Source of the DNA: Mucilaginibacter endophyticus
Lineage (GTDB): Bacteria; Bacteroidota; Bacteroidia; Sphingobacteriales; Sphingobacteriaceae
DNA length: 64,000 nucleotides
Direction of reading: 5' to 3'
Assembly: GCF_003351025.1 (NCBI RefSeq)
Contig: NZ_QPCG01000003.1
Coordinates: 388,355-452,354, forward strand
In this document: in pieces, positions 1 through 7,321 of the stretch
Numbering within the stretch: the first letter of the stretch is position 1
Layout of the letters: every line of letters starts with the position of its first letter
Notes under the pieces: model-generated
What the model was told of the DNA's origin: nothing
The model's input: the letters and a program-made list of their open reading frames with translations, nothing else
Databases searched by the model: none
Program-made: the position numbers and the translations under genes

Positions 1-405
1 ATTGTACTGCTGCAATTTGTACGAGCCGCCCCATTTATAATCCTGCAGACCTACATAACCAGCCTTTTGGTTATTATCCCATTTGGTGGTATCGTCCGAA
101 AACGACAGGATGCGGCCGCGGGTTTTCCAGTGCAGCAGGTCCTTACTATCAGCCAGCCAGGTTTCATAACCCCTGCCATTGAAAATGATATAGCTCATGT
201 ACCAACTATCGCCCTGGCGAAAAACGGTAGGGCAATCGGCCTTTTGACTATTATCTTCCGGCGCTATCACCAGGCCATATTTATAGGGCGTTTTTACCTG
301 CTCATAAATGTCTTTCATCACCTTTTCGGGTACATCCTGGGCTTGTGCCTTCTGCATTAAAAAAGCACAAACAAAGAATGCAGATGATTTGAAAATGTGT
401 TTCAT
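1..405 (-). CDS. Secreted five-bladed beta-propeller glycosidase-like protein (3' end outside window)
   Basis: The first 135 codons of a gene that runs off the left edge. It opens with ATG at 405 and a signal peptide (MKHIF, hydrophobic stretch, then QAQAQD). The mature part has features of beta-propeller glycosidases of the GH43/GH117/GH130 type: ADCPTVF followed by WYMSYIIF at about residues 60-75, and ETWLADSKDLLHWK at about 82-95, which are repeating blade elements ending in a tryptophan. It is the most distal visible gene of the pectin locus, 322 bp after the GH78 gene and separated from it by a long palindrome, so it may be co-transcribed or independent. With only the N-terminal blades visible, neither the family nor the catalytic carboxylates can be assigned. 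Inference: a debranching or exo-acting glycosidase in the periplasm. Confidence 0.7.
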   Translation of the reverse strand, partial: MKHIFKSSAFFVCAFLMQKAQAQDVPEKVMKDIYEQVKTPYKYGLVIAPEDNSQKADCPTVFRQGDSWYMSYIIFNGRGYETWLADSKDLLHWKTRGRILSFSDDTTKWDNNQKAGYVGLQDYKWGGSYKLQQYN

Positions 406-487
406 ATTGTGTTTTACATAAAGTCTATTAATTAATTTCACATACAACCATCACCCCAAACTGATAATCAATTCATTAGATTTCAGA

Positions 488-684
488 GAAATCGCTTTTA
501 AAATCTGTAGTAGACAGAAGGCACCTACGGAGCCAATCCTCTTCGATTTTCATTTCTACAAACATGTTACTCCTCCGGAGTTTAAAAAAGTATATAATTA
601 TAACTCCGTAGGAGTAACATGTTTATAGCAAAACCAACAGATATGTATTGGCTCCGTAGGTGCCTCCTGTTTAAAAGCGATTTC
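488..684. repeat. Nested long palindrome (REP/MITE-like) between GH78 and the left-edge gene
   Basis: About 197 bp forming an almost complete inverted repeat centred near 592. Three arms nest. The outer arm is GAAATCGCTTTTAAA at 488-502, matched by its complement at 670-684. The middle arm, around GGCACCTACGGAGCC at 520-534, is matched at 650-664. The inner arm, ACATGTTACTCC at 562-573, is matched at about 611-622. The centre is AT-only. The CTCCGTAGG core resembles short repeats spread through Sphingobacteriaceae genomes. Transcripts crossing it would form a very stable hairpin, so it could trim or terminate the operon mRNA. Apart from this, the 322-bp gap holds nothing I recognise. Confidence 0.85.
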
Positions 685-727
685 CCTGTTTCAGCTTTAT
701 GCGTTTGGCCTTTAGCTTTTATATATT

Positions 728-3490
728 TTATTTGGCGATGAATGTATAGTTGCCTGAACCCGCCTTCACTTCAGCCTTCCCGTCGTGATAACCTATAAAT
801 TTGATATCATGGCGGGTTTTGATATTTTGCCCGTTTACCATAATAGTTGCGTTATTTTTTACGGGCAAAAAGATGCTTGCAGTTGTATTTGCAGGAATGC
901 TCACTTCCAGTTTAAACTGGCCCTGCCCCTTCGCCCAAGTGCTTGAAATATTGCCATAGGGCGATTGGTAATTGGCCTTAGCCCACGTTACATTACCCAC
1001 CGTTTCCGGCCTGATCTCAATTTTATTAAACGCGATGGCATCATCTGCCGGGCGGATTCCTGCAAGACCGCTGTAAAACCATTCCATAAGGTGCCCCAAC
1101 ATAAAGTGATTATTAGATACTGAAGGCAGCGCCGCCCATGATTCTGTCAAAGCGGTAGCCCCATGAGCCAGCTGATAACCATAACCCGGCACATCGGCAC
1201 GACTGTTCATATTATATATCACATCTGAAAGGCCTTCATCATCCAACACACGCAACAAGTACCGATAACCTATATCGCCTGCGGTAAGTGCGTTACCACG
1301 GTCGCGGATATCTTTTACGATATTGTTCACCACAGCTTTTTTATACTGTGGCTCAACCAAACCGGCATAAACAGACATAGCATTAGCCGCCTGACTGCCG
1401 GTACCATATTGCTTTGTTTCAGCGTTAAAAAATGTTTTATTATAGGCTTGCTTTACTTCAGCAGCCAACTTTTTGTATGATATGGCATCATCGTTTTTGC
1501 CAAGCAGGGTAGCTATTTTGGCGGCTATATCCAGGTCGTAATAATAAAGCGAGGTTGCCGTAATGCCCTGCGGCGTTAATTGCGAAACACCGGGAGGGTT
1601 TGGGCCCAGATCATACCAATCGCCAAGGCCCTGGTACAATAAATGATTTTTTGATTTTTTATCGAGATAGACCAGGTATCGTTTGATCATATCATAATTT
1701 TGCGTAAGCACCTCTTTATCGCCATACCATTGGTAAACATACCAGGGCAGGATCACCGCGTTACTCCCCCACTCGGGCGAATCGCGGAAAGGCTCATCAA
1801 ACTTTACATATTCGGGCGAGATCTCGGGGATCAGCCCATCCTCGGTTTGGGAAATACGCATATCGTTGATACACTTACGCGCCAACCCAACTATATCATA
1901 ATTGTAATGCAGGGAACTGCCAACCAGATGCGCTTCTTCCAGCCAGCCCAGTTTTTCGCGGTGAGGGCAATCGGTAAATATGCTGGCCATATTGCTTTTC
2001 ATGGCCCAGTCAATCAGTTTAAAAGTTTTGTTAAATAGCTCGTTTGAGCAGGCGAAATTTCCTACTGTTGCTGCGGAGTTACGGGTGTGCAGTCCTTTGA
2101 TATCGACAACTACGGGCTGCTGCGATGTATTGCGCTCATTTACAGGAACCGCGCCCTGCACCTGCAAATACCTGAAACCATAATAAGTAAACAGGGGATG
2201 CCAGGTTTCAACGCCGTTACCCTTCAATACGTAGCTATAATAATGCGGACTGCCGGATGCCTTCTGATTGGCGCTACCATCCTCATTCACCAATTCGGCG
2301 GGGATAATGCGTACGGTATCCCCTTTCTTGCCCTGAACGCTGATCTCAGGAATCCCTGAAAAATTTTGACCGAGATCATAGATCCATGCGCCATTAGCGA
2401 GTTGCTTTTTACTTTGCGGTTTCAGCTCCTGCATAATTTTCAAAGGCTCGGCCGTTTGCGCGTTTAGCTCAGGTATGCCATCTACCTTAATCACGCCGCG
2501 CCATTTGGAATCATCAAAGTTGTTGGTGTCCCATCCCGGTTGTTCAAGATTGGCATTATAATCTTCACCACCGTAAATACTGCTGAAAGTAACCGGCGAA
2601 GGGGCTGTTTTCCATGAACCATCACTAACTACATTATCTACCCGGCCATTGTTATATTCTAATATCAAACGGCAAATCATTTCAGGATATCCGAAAGCAC
2701 CGGTGAGCTTTCGGTAACGCCTGTCGCGCGGGATATAGTAAAACCCATTGCCAAGCGTTACGCCAACGGTATTTTTACCGGAAATAAGCTGATTAGTTAC
2801 ATCAAAAGGCACATACAAGGCTTGTTTGTCATACTTAGTCCAACCGGGATCAAGAAAATGATCTCCCACTTTTTTTCCATTCAGGCTCAACTCAAAATGC
2901 CCCAAACCGCATAAATAAAGCGTGGCTTTTTTTAGCTTACCATCAACATTAAATCCTTTACGCATTAAAGGCAAAATATCATTAGCAGCACCCAGCTTTT
3001 TGGGACCTTTACCATGATAAAAGGGAACAATGGCCGATGAATCAGGCAGTTTATCGTAAGCTACCCACTCGGCACCATGCCAGTCGGCTTTTGTGAGCAG
3101 CCCCATTTGCCAGCTGGCGATATTGCTCCATGCCGATGCTTTGCCATGGTTATCCCAAATCATTACCTTCCAGTAATAAGTTTTTGCAGCCTGCATCGGC
3201 TTTCCATTACACGAAACCTGTAACGACGCTCCGGATGTCACCTTGCCCGAATCCCATACATCAGCATTATTGTTTGCCAGTTTAGCAGCTTCATCGGCAA
3301 CCAAAACCCGGTAACTGGTTTGCATTACATTGCGGGCATCGCTTTGTATTTGCCAGCTCAACTTTGGCTTAAGCGATTCGATACCCAGCGGATTGGTTTT
3401 ATACTCGCATTGCAGGTTTAACACTTTCAGACTTTGAGCAAAAGCGCCGAAGGGCAGTAACAAAAACAACAGGCAGATACTTTTTTTCAT
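728..3490 (-). CDS. GH78 alpha-L-rhamnosidase
   Basis: A 920-residue secreted enzyme (signal peptide MKKSICLLFLLLPFGAFAQ) expected to remove terminal alpha-L-rhamnose from pectic oligosaccharides in the periplasm. Domain order fits the family: N-terminal fibronectin-like domain (about 25-130), beta-sandwich rhamnosidase domains (about 170-460), (alpha/alpha)6 barrel (about 480-830) and a C-terminal beta-sandwich. The catalytic-site motif DCPHREKLGW starts at residue 507, supplying the Asp and Glu that match the Asp/Glu pair of characterised GH78 enzymes. The second conserved glutamate lies in TESW at about 783. The length is typical. It follows the GH2 gene by 9 bp, so the two are almost certainly co-transcribed. 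The family assignment is secure; the exact linkage cut is inferred from context. Confidence 0.93.
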   Translation of the reverse strand: MKKSICLLFLLLPFGAFAQSLKVLNLQCEYKTNPLGIESLKPKLSWQIQSDARNVMQTSYRVLVADEAAKLANNNADVWDSGKVTSGASLQVSCNGKPMQAAKTYYWKVMIWDNHGKASAWSNIASWQMGLLTKADWHGAEWVAYDKLPDSSAIVPFYHGKGPKKLGAANDILPLMRKGFNVDGKLKKATLYLCGLGHFELSLNGKKVGDHFLDPGWTKYDKQALYVPFDVTNQLISGKNTVGVTLGNGFYYIPRDRRYRKLTGAFGYPEMICRLILEYNNGRVDNVVSDGSWKTAPSPVTFSSIYGGEDYNANLEQPGWDTNNFDDSKWRGVIKVDGIPELNAQTAEPLKIMQELKPQSKKQLANGAWIYDLGQNFSGIPEISVQGKKGDTVRIIPAELVNEDGSANQKASGSPHYYSYVLKGNGVETWHPLFTYYGFRYLQVQGAVPVNERNTSQQPVVVDIKGLHTRNSAATVGNFACSNELFNKTFKLIDWAMKSNMASIFTDCPHREKLGWLEEAHLVGSSLHYNYDIVGLARKCINDMRISQTEDGLIPEISPEYVKFDEPFRDSPEWGSNAVILPWYVYQWYGDKEVLTQNYDMIKRYLVYLDKKSKNHLLYQGLGDWYDLGPNPPGVSQLTPQGITATSLYYYDLDIAAKIATLLGKNDDAISYKKLAAEVKQAYNKTFFNAETKQYGTGSQAANAMSVYAGLVEPQYKKAVVNNIVKDIRDRGNALTAGDIGYRYLLRVLDDEGLSDVIYNMNSRADVPGYGYQLAHGATALTESWAALPSVSNNHFMLGHLMEWFYSGLAGIRPADDAIAFNKIEIRPETVGNVTWAKANYQSPYGNISSTWAKGQGQFKLEVSIPANTTASIFLPVKNNATIMVNGQNIKTRHDIKFIGYHDGKAEVKAGSGNYTFIAK

Positions 3491-3499
3491 GTTGATATT

Positions 3500-6400
3500 T
3501 TATTGCATTTCGATACCCGAAACAGCTAAACCATCGGCATTAATGCCCTTGATTACCAGTTTATAATTACCCGCGTTGATGCTTGTGCCTGTATTGGTTG
3601 TAACCGTGCCAGATTTATTTTTGGCGACCGGTTTAAAACTCAGTTCTTCCTCCTTCATCACCGTACCATCGGCGGCCAGTAATTGCATTTTTGCCGTAAA
3701 AGTTTGATTGCTCAGGTTATAATATTTTATGCGCAGGGCGTACAGATCGGCAACACCCGGTGTTAACACGAATGCCACACTGCCGCCTGCCACACTGCTA
3801 AACTTAATTACTTTCTTTCCGTTCAGGGTATCGGCTTTTAAGCCCTCTCCTTTTATTTCAGCCGTCTCCGCCTTATAGCTTACGGTTTTACGAAGATCAG
3901 TAGCCGGTTGCAGCGAAGTAACGGGCAGTACCACTACGGTGAACATGAACCTGCCTTTATTTTCGCCCAAGGTTACTAAATCAGCCTTTTTAAAACGCTT
4001 CCTGTAAACGGACAAATGATGCCGCCCATCGGCATCATTTTTTACAAATAAACCGGTATTTTCATAATCGGCAACCCAATCTGTCCTGTCCGATGCTGAC
4101 TTGTCCATGGCAACATATACGTCAGCATCAGCATTTAAAGTAAACGAGCCTGTTTGCCCTTGAACCGAATTTGCTGTACTTATCCAATCGGCACCGTAAA
4201 ATATGGGGGGGAGATCATTAAAAGTTACCCCGACATCGGTATATTGCTTTTGGCCGATATCCATCCAGCTTTTTATTACCCATTTGTTATTGCCTTTTAA
4301 TTGGCTGATTATTCCTTTGCCCGACTGATTTGGCTTGGCCGCTTTATTTAAAGTACTTATAGCAATGCCTGATATGATAGCTTCACCAGCTGCTACGTTT
4401 GGAAAAGATATGGTTAGCATCCCGCCGGTGACATGTGCGGTGATATTTTTCTTAAGCGCTTGATCATACCCGGCTTCCTTCCAGATGTCCAGATTGCGGA
4501 TCACCGTTTTATTATTCAGGGCTATATCAAACAAACGCCAGCCTGAACAGTCTATCCCGCCACCTGTACCGTACCAGGGTTCAGTAAAATATAGTTCGAT
4601 GCGATAATCACCGTCCGGCACCGGGAAGTTGAATTTCAGTTTAGCCAAACCATACCTGAATGTCCGGAACAAAGCCTCATCGGTGGTATTGCCGATCCTG
4701 TTAAAAGTGCGTTGCTGACTGGCAAAAAATGCAGGCATACCGGGGTAATCATCGGTCCACGATGTAGAGCCGGGTTGTTGTTTATTATCCTGATGCTTAT
4801 CGGCTATCCAGGTATTGCCATAGGTATCGGTATAATCCGGTCCGCCGCAATTGAGGCGGTATAAATAGTTGTAACCGGCTTCGGGCTTCAGGATAACTGG
4901 ATTCTCTTTAGGTAGATGAGGTGCCGGTGGCAGGTGATTCAGGATCAACTCATCGTGCGTTACCTGCTTACCATTAACATATCCCACAGCATCCAGCACA
5001 TTATATTTAATATCCGCGCCATCCCACTGAAAATGTGTGCCGACGCCCTGTCGTTTTCTTCGGCCTAAAGATTCATGATTGACATCATTAAAAAGCTCAA
5101 CCTCATCGCAGTTGGAATAAACGATTATGCTATCCTTTTTGCCCGGAGCCAGCCAGCGGTTTGGCCAGGTGTGCGATACAATATAAACCATCGGCTCCTT
5201 ATCTTTTGGTGCATAATTGGCCCTGTACATATAAAAAGCATCGGTTGGCTGGCCCCATGGCGTAAACAGGCCTTTATAATTAACAGGGCCTACCCTGTCC
5301 AATTCACGCTGACCTTCGCCACCTTGCGTTCTTCCGGGGTTTTCATGCGAATACAGCAACCATTGAAAATGTCCTGCCACCTGATCTTTTACAGACTCGG
5401 CCAGGCGGACTTTAGTTTCCATCAACTGGGTCATGCGGTCTTCACTTAGCGGGCCGTTTGCATCAAAACGCCCTTCGGTATGTAAACCGAGGCTTCGCCA
5501 TGCGCCGTACTCACCTACTAATATTTGTTTTTTCAGGTCATCGCCATAAGTAAGCGGGTTACCGCCGTAGGTGCCCGTCCAGTTTTGGGGCACATCCCAA
5601 TCAGTACCCTCGCCGCCGTTACAGGTTGTTATTTTACGTTGCGATGAAGCCGTAGGATCGAGCTTACGAATGATGGAGCTGCATTCCCGGGCAAAATCGG
5701 CAGGTAATTTACTTTCGTTTTGTAAGCCCCATAATATAACTGAGGGGCTGTTACGCCGTTCCTTAACCCAATCAACCAGTAAAGCTTTATAATTGGCCCT
5801 GAATTCCGGTGAATCATACCAGATATGCGCCGAATACTGCGGCCACCATAAAATGCCCAGTTTATCCCAATACTGCTGATAAGCGAGGTTATGAGGCTGA
5901 TGCGCATCCCTGAAAGCATTGAAACCGGCGGCCTTTACCTGCATTACCCGGGCTTTGATCTCCTGGGCTTCAAAAGCATGGCTTTTTCCCATCAGGTGTT
6001 CATACTCGGCAATGCCATTGATAAAAACAGGTTTTCCGTTGAGATAAAAACGATTGTCGTTATTATTCCTGCCAATGGGCCAGCTAATCCACCGGATACC
6101 ATAAGGTGTTTGCACCCTGTCGATCAATTTTCCATCGGCCAAAACCTCTGTTGTTACATGATACAGGTAAGGTTTCTCCAACGACCATAGCTGCACATTT
6201 TTAAGATCTGCAAATTGTTGACTTACCGTGTTAACTTCACCGGCTTTTAATATTTTGTTTGTTTTTGCTTGCGCGATAGTTTTGCCACCGGCATCAACCA
6301 GACTGTTTATTACGGTTATTACAGATGGCTTGCCGTTGTAGTTTTTAACTTCAGTTTCGAGGTTGAGTGTAGCCGATTTTTCGCGAACAGTGGTATCATT

Positions 6401-7003
6401 CCAGATATGTACACCAAAAGGTTCAATCCTTACGGCGTTAGTAACCATCAAATGTACCGGCCTGAAAATACCCATTGGTTGCGAACCCTCCGAAAAACCC
6501 GGATCATCTGAACAGGCGCCGCAAACCCAGGGCAAGTCTTTAATAAACGAAGGATGATCGGCCCTAACGCATAACAGGTTTTGTTTACCTGCTTTGATAG
6601 CATCTGTTACGTCAATGGTAAACGACGTACGTCCGCCGGCGTGGTACCCAATCTGTTTTCCGTTGAGCCAAATAGTAGCGTACGATCCAACGCCCTCAAA
6701 CCAGAGGAAATAACGCTTATCATTTTGCTTTTTTTCAAGCGTGAATATTTTACGGTACCACGCGGTGCCGTGCCTGTTGCCATGCTTCAGCCGGCGATAG
6801 CCTCCGTAAGTGTCCCAGTTATGAGGTACGTTTACCGTTTGCCATTGGGCATCAATAAAACCGGCTTTTTCAAAACCGGCATTAGCTTTTGGATTGTTAT
6901 CATCGGCGATGCTTTTCCAGTTGATATTTAATGAGATATCATTACGCTGTGCAAAAAGGTAACTACTGGAAAAAAGGAGTAAAAACAGCAATGAGGCGAT
7001 CAC
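3500..7003 (-). CDS. GH2 beta-galactosidase/beta-glucuronidase-like enzyme with malectin domain
   Basis: A secreted GH2 retaining beta-glycosidase of about 1167 residues. The order is sugar-binding jelly roll, immunoglobulin-like domain, TIM barrel with the acid/base in ILWGLQNES (Glu about 430 from the GTG start) and the nucleophile in LVGEYGAW (Glu about 498), then a GH2 C-terminal domain, a malectin-like domain from about residue 710 (RLNCGGPDY) and a further beta-rich tail. The start is uncertain. The open frame continues to an ATG at 7318, but that extension translates a palindromic repeat and lacks a signal peptide. I use GTG at 7003, directly ahead of a hydrophobic signal sequence ending in LFAQ. 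An ATG at 7022 after a G-rich stretch would give MFPIFKVIASLL if one T of a T6 run (7007-7012) were absent. Substrate (galactoside or glucuronide) is undecided. Confidence 0.85.
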   Translation of the reverse strand: MIASLLFLLLFSSSYLFAQRNDISLNINWKSIADDNNPKANAGFEKAGFIDAQWQTVNVPHNWDTYGGYRRLKHGNRHGTAWYRKIFTLEKKQNDKRYFLWFEGVGSYATIWLNGKQIGYHAGGRTSFTIDVTDAIKAGKQNLLCVRADHPSFIKDLPWVCGACSDDPGFSEGSQPMGIFRPVHLMVTNAVRIEPFGVHIWNDTTVREKSATLNLETEVKNYNGKPSVITVINSLVDAGGKTIAQAKTNKILKAGEVNTVSQQFADLKNVQLWSLEKPYLYHVTTEVLADGKLIDRVQTPYGIRWISWPIGRNNNDNRFYLNGKPVFINGIAEYEHLMGKSHAFEAQEIKARVMQVKAAGFNAFRDAHQPHNLAYQQYWDKLGILWWPQYSAHIWYDSPEFRANYKALLVDWVKERRNSPSVILWGLQNESKLPADFARECSSIIRKLDPTASSQRKITTCNGGEGTDWDVPQNWTGTYGGNPLTYGDDLKKQILVGEYGAWRSLGLHTEGRFDANGPLSEDRMTQLMETKVRLAESVKDQVAGHFQWLLYSHENPGRTQGGEGQRELDRVGPVNYKGLFTPWGQPTDAFYMYRANYAPKDKEPMVYIVSHTWPNRWLAPGKKDSIIVYSNCDEVELFNDVNHESLGRRKRQGVGTHFQWDGADIKYNVLDAVGYVNGKQVTHDELILNHLPPAPHLPKENPVILKPEAGYNYLYRLNCGGPDYTDTYGNTWIADKHQDNKQQPGSTSWTDDYPGMPAFFASQQRTFNRIGNTTDEALFRTFRYGLAKLKFNFPVPDGDYRIELYFTEPWYGTGGGIDCSGWRLFDIALNNKTVIRNLDIWKEAGYDQALKKNITAHVTGGMLTISFPNVAAGEAIISGIAISTLNKAAKPNQSGKGIISQLKGNNKWVIKSWMDIGQKQYTDVGVTFNDLPPIFYGADWISTANSVQGQTGSFTLNADADVYVAMDKSASDRTDWVADYENTGLFVKNDADGRHHLSVYRKRFKKADLVTLGENKGRFMFTVVVLPVTSLQPATDLRKTVSYKAETAEIKGEGLKADTLNGKKVIKFSSVAGGSVAFVLTPGVADLYALRIKYYNLSNQTFTAKMQLLAADGTVMKEEELSFKPVAKNKSGTVTTNTGTSINAGNYKLVIKGINADGLAVSGIEMQ

Positions 7004-7063
7004 TTTAAAAAATGGGAAACATATCCCCCCATTTCTTTCACGGGTAATAGCCCATGAATTGAC

Positions 7064-7187
7064 AATTCCCTCCCCTGGGAGGGGCGCATTGGGATTGCGT
7101 GTTGGCAGGAAGGGGTTTATGCGCCTTTCCGACGACAAGACATCTCGCCGAAACCCCTCCCTACACCCTCCCAGGGGAGAGAATCGC
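7064..7187. repeat. Palindromic repeat, CCCTCCC family, copy 1
   Basis: An imperfect inverted repeat of about 124 bp. The left end reads AATTCCCTCCCCTGGGAGGG. The right end carries ACCCCTCCCTACACCCTCCC followed by AGGGGAGAGAATCGC. A second copy with the same ends lies at 50293-50414. It sits immediately upstream of the GH2 gene and is open in the GH2 frame, which makes the coding region look about 100 codons too long. It is a mobile-looking non-coding element, not protein sequence. Confidence 0.85.
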
Positions 7188-7318
7188 GCAACCCAACGCG
7201 CTTTAAACTCCTCTATAGCTTTATAGGCTACTACTCTGTCAAAAGGGCAATCACACAGTGCCAAAACACATTGTTCTTTTCCTGCGATCCCGCTGTGATA
7301 TTTTTGCGCTTCGCCCAT
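7188..7318 (-). other. Short open stretch between GH95 and GH2, function unknown
   Basis: About 45 codons starting at ATG 7318 (MGEAQKYHSGIAG...) are readable on the minus strand before the palindrome begins. They encode a mixed, non-secretory sequence with four cysteines or so and match nothing I recognise. Because the frame happens to join the GH2 gene through the repeat, a gene caller could fuse them. It could be a remnant cut by the insertion of the repeat, or chance. Apart from this and the repeat, the 318-bp gap holds nothing else. Confidence 0.3.
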
Positions 7319-7321
7319 CTT

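Noticed and set aside
67..360. Plus-strand open frame opposite the left-edge gene
   Set aside because: The minus strand in the same place has a signal peptide and propeller motifs; the plus frame has none.
7004..7318. N-terminal extension of the GH2 protein
   Set aside because: It translates a palindromic repeat that has a non-coding copy at 50293, and it places the signal peptide more than 100 residues inside the protein.
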